NCBI RefSeq assembly: GCF_044904665.1 | Contig: NZ_JADIKM010000003.1 | Location: 496,001-560,000, forward strand | Length of the DNA: 64,000 nucleotides | Origin: Dyella_A ginsengisoli | GTDB lineage: Bacteria; Pseudomonadota; Gammaproteobacteria; Xanthomonadales; Rhodanobacteraceae | Direction of reading: 5' to 3' | Shown: positions 37,422-45,009 of the stretch, one piece after another | Position numbering within the stretch: position 1 is the first letter of the stretch | Layout: each line of letters begins with the position of its first letter | The notes under the pieces: model-generated | The model's input: the letters and a program-made list of their open reading frames with translations, nothing else | What the model was told of the DNA's origin: nothing | Databases searched by the model: none | Translations under genes and position numbers: made by a program

Positions 37422-38144
37422 TCAGGGGCGTTTGTCAGCGGCGCTCTGCTGGTGTTGCCCATTGGCTTCGATACTTTCGGCCTGCCTCCAGACAAAGGCC
37501 CAGGCGTCCGCTTCCACCGCGTTTCCCGATGAGCCATCCCAGACCCGCCTCCAGGCTGCTGATGTCCTCAGCGGCTTCAATGCCCGCTCCGCTTCAGAGC
37601 GGGTCGGGACTGGCAGTTTGTGGGTGCGGAACACCCCGCTGGCCTCGCACCTGCGCAGATAGTCTTCCGCCCGCTCTGGGACTCCAGCCAGGATGTAGGA
37701 GTCGCTGAGCACCACGTAGTAAGGGCCCACCTGCGCGAGTGGGAGGAGCGGCCAGTCCCCGACGTCGTGACGATCCTCGAAGTAAGCCAGCCCGCCGAAC
37801 CCAGGTGGACGTCGAGCAGATCCCGGCTTGGCTGGCCAGAGGATCTGACACAACCAGCCAAGGCGATGACTCACCTCCATGGCGGCCTCCCATTCCATGG
37901 GAGAGCGCGCTCTTTCCACAGCATTTGTCTGAGCGATGTGCTCAAGTGCTTCCCCTGCAGCGGGCTCGCCCATCGCCATGAAGTGGTTGGCCGCTTCCGC
38001 CAACGTCGCCGCGTTCACGGGACCACCCTTCAGCAAATCAACCTCTCCGGCGAGGGCCACCCTCGCGGTGGCAAGAAATATCAAGCCGAGGCTTAGCAGG
38101 CGCCTGATCGGGCTGGACGTCCGCTTGTCGGGACGCACGCGCAT
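37422..38144 (-). CDS. Secreted hypothetical protein
   Basis: 240 residues. A basic N-terminus and hydrophobic stretch (about 17-33, RLLSLGLIFLATARVALAG) look like a signal peptide; the mature part is alpha-helical looking with W/Y-rich segments (SHRLGWLCQILWPAKPG, YYVVLSDSYILAGVPERAEDYLRRCEASGVF). I recognise no family. The ATG at 38144 is preferred over a TTG at 38153. Base composition is lower in GC than its neighbours by eye. It converges on phrB (14 nt between stops). Confidence 0.7.
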   Translation of the reverse strand: MRVRPDKRTSSPIRRLLSLGLIFLATARVALAGEVDLLKGGPVNAATLAEAANHFMAMGEPAAGEALEHIAQTNAVERARSPMEWEAAMEVSHRLGWLCQILWPAKPGSARRPPGFGGLAYFEDRHDVGDWPLLPLAQVGPYYVVLSDSYILAGVPERAEDYLRRCEASGVFRTHKLPVPTRSEAERALKPLRTSAAWRRVWDGSSGNAVEADAWAFVWRQAESIEANGQHQQSAADKRP

Positions 38145-38176
38145 CAAGTCCAACCCGGATCGGATGCGCCGTGCAC

Positions 38177-39358
38177 TCAGTGCGCCTCAGCCTGCGTACG
38201 TTTCAGCAGCATCGCCAGCACCGGCGGCGTCACCATCGCCGTGAGCAGCGACATCGCCACGATGATCGCGTAGATGCGCTCGTTGAACACGCCGGCAGCC
38301 AGGCCGAGCGCGGCGATGACCACGCCGACCTCGCCGCGCGGCACCATGCCGAAGCCGACGATCGTGGCGCTGCGCTTGCCCAGCGACAGCGCGCCGAGGA
38401 AGCCGCCGGCGAGCTTGGAGACGATCGCGATGACGGTGACGATGGCGAGCATCACCAGCGCGTCCACGCTGGCCAGCTCGGACAGGTTCACTTTGGCCCC
38501 GGTCACCACGAAGAAGAACGGCGTGAGGAAGGAGAGCAGCGGCATCGTTTGATGCTCCAGGTCGTCGCGCTGGCGAGTTTCCGAGGCGATCATGCCGGCG
38601 AGGAAGGCACCGATGATCGCGGCCAGGCCAAAGCGGGTGGACAGCCACGCCAGGCCCAGGCAGATCGCCAATACCAGGGTCAGCGGCGAGTGCGGGCTGA
38701 TCGGCTTCTCCAGCCAGCCGGAGCCGCGCCGCATCACCTTGGTACCGCCCCAGCCGATGATCGCCACGAAGCCGACCGCGCCGGCCAGGGTGAGCAGCAG
38801 CGACTGCAGGTTGAGCTCGCCGCCGCCCTGCAGCGAGGACACCACGCCGAGCAGCAGCATGGCCAGGATGTCGTCGATCACCGCGGCGCCCAGAATCACC
38901 CGGCTCTCCACCCGCGACAGCACGCCCAGCTCCTGCAGCACGCGCGCGGTGATGCCGGCCGAGGTGGCGACGAAGGCGGCGGCGACGAACAGCGACTTGA
39001 TCCAGTCGAAGCCTTCGCCGTGCGCCCACAACGCGCCCAATCCGAACGGCACGATCACGCCGAGCACGCCGACCAGGAAGGCGCTCTTGCCGACTTTCTT
39101 CAGGTCGTCGAGGCGGGTTTCCAAGCCTACCGAAAACAGCAGCAGCACCACGCCGATCTCGGCCATCACGTCCAGCGGCGTGCCCGGCATGATCTGCTCG
39201 GGCGTGAGCCAGCCCAGCAGCGACGGACCGACCACGCAGCCGGCGGCGATCTCGCCGACCACGCCGGGCAGCTTCAGCCGCTGCGCGATCTCCGCGCCGA
39301 TCTGCGCGGCGATGAAGATCACGAACAGGGTGAGCAGGATGTCGGCGGCGTGGTGCAT
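38177..39358 (-). CDS. CPA2-family cation:proton antiporter
   Basis: 393 residues with about 12 hydrophobic segments covering the whole length. The Na_H_Exchanger core is visible: LPGVVGEIAAGCVVGPSLLG near 30, LLFSVGLETRLDDLKK, ATSAGITARVLQELG, ILGAAVIDDILAMLLLG (the conserved acidic pair near 155) and GMVPRGEVGVVIAALGLAAG. It exchanges Na+ or K+ for H+. Unlike KefB/C it has no C-terminal RCK/TrkA domain. The nhaD gene follows upstream on the same strand 56 nt away; together they suggest a pH/salt function. Confidence 0.93.
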   Translation of the reverse strand: MHHAADILLTLFVIFIAAQIGAEIAQRLKLPGVVGEIAAGCVVGPSLLGWLTPEQIMPGTPLDVMAEIGVVLLLFSVGLETRLDDLKKVGKSAFLVGVLGVIVPFGLGALWAHGEGFDWIKSLFVAAAFVATSAGITARVLQELGVLSRVESRVILGAAVIDDILAMLLLGVVSSLQGGGELNLQSLLLTLAGAVGFVAIIGWGGTKVMRRGSGWLEKPISPHSPLTLVLAICLGLAWLSTRFGLAAIIGAFLAGMIASETRQRDDLEHQTMPLLSFLTPFFFVVTGAKVNLSELASVDALVMLAIVTVIAIVSKLAGGFLGALSLGKRSATIVGFGMVPRGEVGVVIAALGLAAGVFNERIYAIIVAMSLLTAMVTPPVLAMLLKRTQAEAH

Positions 39359-39414
39359 GCGTCGGTCACTCCTTGAGACTGGCCGCCCATGCTACATGGC
39401 GACCATGGCCGCGA

Positions 39415-40806
39415 TCAGCCGTGGAACACGTGCGCCGCCAGCCACAGGTGCAGCGCGATGCTGGCGACGTAGCCGAGCGCGATCGCCCAGCTCCAGCGCA
39501 GGTGGCTCATGAAGGTGTATTGCCCGCGCGAGGCGCCCATCAACGCCACGCCGGCGGCCGAGCCGACCGACAGCAGGCTGCCGCCCACGCCGGCGGTGAG
39601 GGTGATCAGCAGCCACTGCGCCTCGTCCATCGGCGGGTTCATCTTGAGCACCGCGAACATGATCGGGATGTTGTCCACCACCGCCGAGGCGACGCCCATG
39701 ATGGCGTTGGCGAGGGTGAAGCCAAGGTTGCCGTACAGATGGTGCGAGGCCAGTTCCAGGTAGCCCAGCGCGGCCAGGCCGCCGACGCAGGCGAACACGC
39801 CGTAGAAGAACAGCAGCGTGTCCCACTCGGCGTTGGCGATGATGCGGAAGATGGAATAGGTCTGCGGCTCCTCGCCCTGGGCCAGCGCGTAACTGCGCTG
39901 GTTGCGGTCGATGCGGGTGGCCACCAGATTGAGGAAAGCCAGGCCGGTGAGCATGCCGTAGGCGGCCGGCATGCCCAGCCACTGGCGCCCGACCACGGTG
40001 ATCGCGATGGTGAGCGCGAAGCTGAGACAGATGCCGATGGCGCCGGGCTTGAGCTGGCTGGTGCCCGCGCCGCAGTCGGGCTGGCCCTTGGGCAGCGCGA
40101 ACGCCATCAGGATCGCCGGCAACAGCCAATTGACCAGCGACGGCGCGAACAGCCGGAAGAAGTCGAAGAAGCCGCTCTTGCCGGCCTGCCACACCATCAG
40201 CGTGGTGATGTCGCCGAACGCGCTCCACGCGCCGCCGGCATTGGCCGCCACCACCAGGTTGATCATCGCCAGCGCGATGAAGCGCCGGTTGCCGCCGGCC
40301 ACGGCGAGCACCACGGCGGACATCACCAGCGCCGTGGTGAGGTTGTCCAGCACCGGCGAGAGGAAGAACGCGATCAATCCGGTGATCCAGAACAGCGAGC
40401 GGTAGCCGAAGCCGCGCCGGATCAGCGCGTCGCGCAGCGCCTCGAATACGTTGCGCTCGCCCATCGCGGTGACATAGGTCATGGCCACCACGAGGAAGAA
40501 GAAGATCTCCGCGTACTCGAGAAACATGCTCTCGAAGGCGATCGCCGCTGGCGACGCCGCGGCGCCGGGCTCGCCGGTGGCCCACGCGATCATCCCCCAG
40601 ATCAGTGCCGCGGCCAGCATCACCGGCTTGGACTTGGCGATATGCAGCCGCTCTTCGAAGATCACCGCCAGATACGCGAGCACGAATAGCGCCAGCGCCA
40701 CCCAGCCGACCGGATGCGCGGTGAGGCGGAAGTTCGCTTCCTGCGCCTGCTCCGCCATGGCGGGTGCACTGGCGAGCAGGGCGGCGAGGGCGACGGTCCA
40801 GCGCAT
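39415..40806 (-). CDS. nhaD: NhaD-type Na+/H+ antiporter
   Basis: 463 residues, about 12-13 membrane helices, of the ArsB/NhaD superfamily (CitMHS-like). Starts with a signal-like stretch (MRWTVALAALLASAPAMAE). Family marks: EIFFFLVVAMTYVTAMGERNVFEALRDALIRRGFGYRSLFWITGLIAFFLSPVLDNLTTALVMSAV (about 112-165) and INLVVAANAGGAWSAFGDITTLMVWQAG. It exports Na+ or Li+ for protons. Same direction as the CPA2 antiporter downstream; 47 nt upstream is the DHA2 efflux gene stop. Confidence 0.93.
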   Translation of the reverse strand: MRWTVALAALLASAPAMAEQAQEANFRLTAHPVGWVALALFVLAYLAVIFEERLHIAKSKPVMLAAALIWGMIAWATGEPGAAASPAAIAFESMFLEYAEIFFFLVVAMTYVTAMGERNVFEALRDALIRRGFGYRSLFWITGLIAFFLSPVLDNLTTALVMSAVVLAVAGGNRRFIALAMINLVVAANAGGAWSAFGDITTLMVWQAGKSGFFDFFRLFAPSLVNWLLPAILMAFALPKGQPDCGAGTSQLKPGAIGICLSFALTIAITVVGRQWLGMPAAYGMLTGLAFLNLVATRIDRNQRSYALAQGEEPQTYSIFRIIANAEWDTLLFFYGVFACVGGLAALGYLELASHHLYGNLGFTLANAIMGVASAVVDNIPIMFAVLKMNPPMDEAQWLLITLTAGVGGSLLSVGSAAGVALMGASRGQYTFMSHLRWSWAIALGYVASIALHLWLAAHVFHG

Positions 40807-40853
40807 GCGAAGGTCCTTGGAATATCCAGTCGAGCCGCGGAGCGTACCAGCGG

Positions 40854-42329
40854 CTAGCTTTCCACCGCAGCACTGCGCGGCGGGGCACCGGGATGATCGG
40901 GCCGCAGCCGCAGGAAGATCGTCGCGGCCAGCGCGGTCACCACGGCCAGCACCAGCACGGTGATGTGGAACGCCGCCACGTAGGCGTGCGCCGCGTGCAC
41001 CTCGCGCCCCACGAAGATCTCCATCAGCAGCGAGGCGAAGGCGATGCCGAAGCTGATCGAGAGGTACTGGGTGGTCGAGGCCATCGACGAGGCCATCGAG
41101 GCGTGGCGGATGTCCACGTCGGTGTAGGCGAGCGTGTTCATGCCCGTGTACTGCAGTCCGGTGAAACAGCCATAGATGTAGACCAGCAGCGCGATCAGCC
41201 AGGTCGGCGTGGATCCGTCGACCAGCGAGAACGTGGCCAGCATCACCGCCACCGCCGTGGTGTTGGCCAGCAGCAGGCGGCGATAGCCCAGCCGCAGCAG
41301 CAGCCGGTTCACCACCCACTTGGAACTGATCGAGCCCAGCGCCTGCGGCACCATCATCAGGCCGGCCAGGGTCGGCGACCAGCCGCAGCCCACCTGCAGG
41401 AACAGCACCAGCAGCAGGAACATGCCGCCGATGCCGAGCCGCGTGAACACGTTGCCCACCAGCGCCACCGACAGGCTGCGCACGCGGAGCAGGGCGAGGT
41501 CGGCCACCGGATGCTCGGTGCGCCGGCTGTGCCACACATAGAGCGCGCCGAGCAGCACGGCCAGCACGCCGCAGCCGGCGACCAACGGCCAGTGATGCAC
41601 CTGCGCGCCGGCCTGTTCCGAGGCGGTGAGCAGCAAAGCCGAGGCGGCGGCGAACAGCAGGAAGCCGGTCGTGTCGAACGCGCGCGCCTGCTCCAGCCGG
41701 TACTCCGGCATGTCGCGCTGGTTCATCCACAGCCCAGCCAGGCCCACCGGCACGTTGATCAGGAAGATCAGCCGCCAGCTGGTGAACTCCACCAGCACGC
41801 CGCCCAGCAGCGGCCCCAGCACCGAGCCGAGCAGGCCGAACGTGGCCACCGTGCTCATCGCATGCACGTAATCGCGCTTGGCGATCGTGCGCACCAGCAC
41901 GTAGCGTCCCACCGGCATCAGCGAGGCGCCGCCGATGCCCTGGATCACGCGGGCGACCACCAGCTCGGGCAGCGTCTGCGCCATGCCGCACAGCAACGAG
42001 CCGATGCCGAAGATGGCGATCGCCGCCGCGAACACGCGGCGCGTACCGAAGCGGTCGCACAGCCACGGGCTGGCCGGAATCAGGATCGCCAGCGTCAGCA
42101 CGTAACTGGTGAGCGCGCTGCGCATGCCCAGCGGCGTCACGCCCAGCGCGGTGGCCATCGCCGGCACCGCGGTGTTGACGATGGTGGAGTCAAGCGCCTG
42201 CATGAAGAACGCCGCCGCCACCAGCCACAGCAGGCCGCGGTGGGTGGCGTGCGGGGAAGCAGCCGTCGACGAGGCCGGATCGTCACCGGCCGCGGGGGCG
42301 ACGACCTGCAGGGAAGGGGGAGGGGACAT
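40854..42329 (-). CDS. DHA2-family multidrug efflux MFS transporter (EmrB-like)
   Basis: 491 residues with 14 predicted membrane helices. Motif D1/A regions: FMQALDSTIVNTAVPAMATALG near 41 (Asp46 in helix 1), LCDRFGTRRVFAAAI near 88, RVIQGIGGASLMPVGRYVLVR near 122 and the antiporter motif GSVLGPLLGGVLV near 157. It should expel hydrophobic drugs or other toxic compounds using the proton gradient. No EmrA-like membrane fusion partner is adjacent. A MarR-like palindrome overlaps the region 11 nt before the start, suggesting repression. Confidence 0.93.
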   Translation of the reverse strand: MSPPPSLQVVAPAAGDDPASSTAASPHATHRGLLWLVAAAFFMQALDSTIVNTAVPAMATALGVTPLGMRSALTSYVLTLAILIPASPWLCDRFGTRRVFAAAIAIFGIGSLLCGMAQTLPELVVARVIQGIGGASLMPVGRYVLVRTIAKRDYVHAMSTVATFGLLGSVLGPLLGGVLVEFTSWRLIFLINVPVGLAGLWMNQRDMPEYRLEQARAFDTTGFLLFAAASALLLTASEQAGAQVHHWPLVAGCGVLAVLLGALYVWHSRRTEHPVADLALLRVRSLSVALVGNVFTRLGIGGMFLLLVLFLQVGCGWSPTLAGLMMVPQALGSISSKWVVNRLLLRLGYRRLLLANTTAVAVMLATFSLVDGSTPTWLIALLVYIYGCFTGLQYTGMNTLAYTDVDIRHASMASSMASTTQYLSISFGIAFASLLMEIFVGREVHAAHAYVAAFHITVLVLAVVTALAATIFLRLRPDHPGAPPRSAAVES

Positions 42330-42339
42330 CGCCCTTCAT

Positions 42340-42361
42340 GATACTTGCTTGGGCAGGTATC
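42340..42361. promoter_or_regulatory. MarR-type operator before the DHA2 efflux gene
   Basis: GATACTTGC (42340-42348), spacer TTGG, GCAGGTATC (42353-42361): 8 of 9 arm bases are symmetric. The core ACTTGC-N-TGGGCA closely resembles the MarR sites of E. coli marO (ACTTGCC-TGGGCA). It sits 11 nt upstream of the efflux gene ATG and 125 nt upstream of ligA on the other strand. No MarR gene is in the window. Confidence 0.6.
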
Positions 42362-42485
42362 GACCCGTGTCGTGGTCGGGGCGAGTCAGTACGGCTTCAT
42401 GCGCGCGGACATTCGGTCACGTGGGAAGCGCGGAACGGTTCGCTAAACTGGCGCGTCCGAGGAGCCTCCGCATGAATCTTTCCGC

Positions 42486-44858
42486 ATGACCCGTCACCCC
42501 GATTTCGCTGCCCGCGCCGCCACCCTGCGTGAACAGATCGAGCAGGCCAACTACCAGTACCACGTGCTGGACGAGCCGACGATTCCCGACGCCGAGTACG
42601 ACCGCCTGATGCGCGAGCTCGAAGCGCTGGAAGCGGAGCATCCGGAGCTGGCCACACCCGACTCGCCCACCCGCAAGGTCGGCGCGCGCGCCACCGGCGG
42701 CTTCGCCGAGGTGCGTCATGCGATCCCGATGCTGTCGCTGGGCAACGCCTTCGGCGAGGAAGGCGAGAACGACCGCGAGCGTTTCCGCGAGGTGGCCGAG
42801 TTCGAGCGGCGCATCGAGCAGACGCTGGATCGCCGCGCGCCGGTGTTCTCCGTCGAGCCCAAGCTGGACGGCCTGGCGATCAGCCTGCGCTACGAGCACG
42901 GCGTGTTCGTGCAGGGCGCCACGCGCGGCGACGGCGAGACCGGCGAGGACGTCACCGCCAACCTGCGTACCATCCGGGCCATTCCGTTGCACCTGCGCGG
43001 CAAGGATTGGCCCGACGTGCTGGAGGTGCGCGGCGAGGTGGTGATGCTGCGCAAGGATTTCGAAGCCTTCAACGAACACGCCCGCACCCACGGCGAGAAG
43101 ACCCTGGCCAATCCGCGCAACGGCGCGGCCGGCTCGCTGCGCCAGCTCGACCCGGCGATCACGGCGAAGCGCAGGCTGAGTTTTTTCGCCTATGCGGTGG
43201 GCGTGGTGGAAGGCGGCGAGCTGCCGCCCACCCATTCGCAGACGCTGAAGCAATTGCGCGAATGGGGCTTCCCGGTGTCGCCGGAGGTATCCACCGCGAA
43301 GGGCTTCGACGGCCTGATCGCCTACTACCGTGCGATCGGCGCCAAGCGCGACGCGCTGCCGTACGACATCGACGGCGTGGTCTACAAGCTGGACGACTAC
43401 GAAGGCCAGCGCACCATGGGCTTCGTCTCGCGCGCGCCGCGCTGGGCGATCGCGCACAAGTTCCCGGCGCAGGAGCAGATGACGCGACTGCTGGACATCG
43501 AGATCCAGATCGGCCGCACCGGCGCCGCCACGCCGCGCGCGCGGATGGAGCCGGTGCAGGTCGCGGGCGTCACGGTGACCTACGCCACGCTGCACAACGC
43601 CGACCAGGTGGCGCGGCTCGACGCGCGCGTGGGCGACATGGTGATCGTGCGCCGTGCCGGCGACGTGATTCCCGAGGTGGTGCGCGTGGTCGAAGAGCAC
43701 CGCCCGCCGCACACCCATCCCTGGCATATGCCGACGCGCTGCCCGATCTGCGATTCGGCGCTGGTGCGCGAGGAGGGTGCCGCGGCTTGGCGCTGCTCCG
43801 GCGGGCTGTTCTGCGCCGCGCAGCGCAAGGAGGCGCTGATCCACTTCGCCGCGCGGCGCGCGATGGACATCGATGGCCTGGGTGAGCGTTATGTCGACGC
43901 GCTGGTGGAATTCGACATGGTCAAGACGCCGGCCGATCTCTACTCGCTCACCGTGGACGATTTCGTCGCGATGAAGCAGCGCGCCGACGAGCGCGACGGT
44001 ACCGTGCCGGAGACCGTCAAGCAGGGCAAGATCGCCACCAAGTGGGCGGAGAACCTGGTCGAGGCGATCGACGCCAGTCGCACCACCACGCTGGCGCGCT
44101 TCCTGTTCGCGCTGGGCATCATGCACATCGGCGAAAGCACGGCGAAGACGCTGGCCGCCTGGCTCGGCCGGCTGAAATTCGTGCGCAGCATGCCGGCACC
44201 GGTGCTGCGCCAGCTGCCGGACATCGGCGCCGAGGTGGCCGGCTCCATCGCGGCGTTCTTTGCGCAGCAGGGCAATCAGAAAGTGGTCGATGCACTGCTG
44301 ACCGCCGGCGTGCACTTCACCGACGAGGGCGATCCTTCGCCGAAGCTGCGCGAGCGGCTCAACCTCGGGGTGCTGCTGGACATGGCCAACGTGTCCAAGC
44401 TCGGTCCGAAGAGCACGAAACTCCTGGCCGCGCAGTACGCCACGCTTGAGGCACTGGCGCAGGCCGGCTCGGCGCACTGGATCGTCGCCGGTGTGCCGCA
44501 GGCCGCCGCAATCAACCTGGAGGCGATGCTGGCCGACGATGCGCGTCGCGCCGAACTGGAACACGCCGAGCAGATGATGGCTGCCCTGCTCGCCGCGCTG
44601 CCCGCGCAGGCTGCCGTGCAGGCTGCACCGCTGGAAGGCCAGACCATCGTACTCACCGGCACCCTGCAGTCGCTCAGCCGCGACGAGGCGAAGGATCGGC
44701 TGGAGGCACTGGGCGCCAAGGTGTCCGGTTCCGTGTCGAAGAAGACCAGCTTCGTGGTCGCCGGCGAAGCGGCCGGTTCCAAGCTCGACAAGGCGCAAGA
44801 GCTTGGCGTGCCGGTGTGGGACGAGGCACAGCTGCTGGCGCTGTTGGCCGAGCATTAG
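42486..44858 (+). CDS. ligA: NAD-dependent DNA ligase
   Basis: 790 residues, somewhat longer than E. coli LigA (671) mainly through inserts in the nucleotidyltransferase and C-terminal parts. Seals nicks at replication and repair using NAD+. Domain Ia (about 5-70), adenylation motif EPKLDGLAIS with Lys126, FVSRAPRWAIAHKFPAQE and RTGAATPRARMEPVQVAGVTV (OB fold), Zn finger CPICDSALVREEGAAAWRCSGGLFCAAQRKE (three or four Cys), HhH region (FLFALGIMHIGESTAKTLAAW) and C-terminal BRCT (about 708-785). A nuclease-epmA cassette lies right after it. Confidence 0.97.
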   Translation: MTRHPDFAARAATLREQIEQANYQYHVLDEPTIPDAEYDRLMRELEALEAEHPELATPDSPTRKVGARATGGFAEVRHAIPMLSLGNAFGEEGENDRERFREVAEFERRIEQTLDRRAPVFSVEPKLDGLAISLRYEHGVFVQGATRGDGETGEDVTANLRTIRAIPLHLRGKDWPDVLEVRGEVVMLRKDFEAFNEHARTHGEKTLANPRNGAAGSLRQLDPAITAKRRLSFFAYAVGVVEGGELPPTHSQTLKQLREWGFPVSPEVSTAKGFDGLIAYYRAIGAKRDALPYDIDGVVYKLDDYEGQRTMGFVSRAPRWAIAHKFPAQEQMTRLLDIEIQIGRTGAATPRARMEPVQVAGVTVTYATLHNADQVARLDARVGDMVIVRRAGDVIPEVVRVVEEHRPPHTHPWHMPTRCPICDSALVREEGAAAWRCSGGLFCAAQRKEALIHFAARRAMDIDGLGERYVDALVEFDMVKTPADLYSLTVDDFVAMKQRADERDGTVPETVKQGKIATKWAENLVEAIDASRTTTLARFLFALGIMHIGESTAKTLAAWLGRLKFVRSMPAPVLRQLPDIGAEVAGSIAAFFAQQGNQKVVDALLTAGVHFTDEGDPSPKLRERLNLGVLLDMANVSKLGPKSTKLLAAQYATLEALAQAGSAHWIVAGVPQAAAINLEAMLADDARRAELEHAEQMMAALLAALPAQAAVQAAPLEGQTIVLTGTLQSLSRDEAKDRLEALGAKVSGSVSKKTSFVVAGEAAGSKLDKAQELGVPVWDEAQLLALLAEH

Positions 44859-44868
44859 GGGTGATGTC

Positions 44869-45006
44869 ATGAGCGAAAAGCGCCCCCTCACCCCAACCCT
44901 CTCCCCCGGCTGCGCCAGGGGAGAGGGAGTCAGGGCGTGCGAGCTTTCAGCTCCCTCTCCCCTGGCGCAGCCGGGGGAGAGGGTTGGGGTGAGGGGGGCT
45001 CTTTAG
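44869..45006 (+). pseudogene. Probable relic of the original epmA 5' end, opened by an insertion
   Basis: A 45-codon ORF starting ATG-AGC-GAA, with AGGGG 7 nt before the ATG and 10 nt after the ligA stop. Beyond the third codon it is translated palindrome (LTPTLSPGCARGEG...) and ends at TAG 45004-45006, 3 nt before the DUF559 start, in the same frame. If the segment between AGCGAA copies (44872-44877 and 45463-45468) is removed, this ATG runs straight into EpmA as MSEPHAALHLRAA. The reading as a relic is inference. Confidence 0.55.
44883..44997. repeat. Left giant palindrome of the cassette
   Basis: Arms 44883-44929 and 44951-44997 (47 nt each) are perfect reverse complements around a 21-nt loop. 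Each arm contains a smaller hairpin, CCCTCTCCCC and GGGGAGAGGG flanking a GGC-TGC-GCC core. In RNA it would form a 47-bp stem between ligA and the DUF559 start, strong enough to affect transcription or translation. Confidence 0.95.
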
Positions 45007-45009
45007 TCG

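Noticed and set aside
42417..44891. 824-residue minus-strand ORF opposite ligA
   Set aside because: Same artefact: stop-free antisense of a high-GC gene, no recognisable protein.
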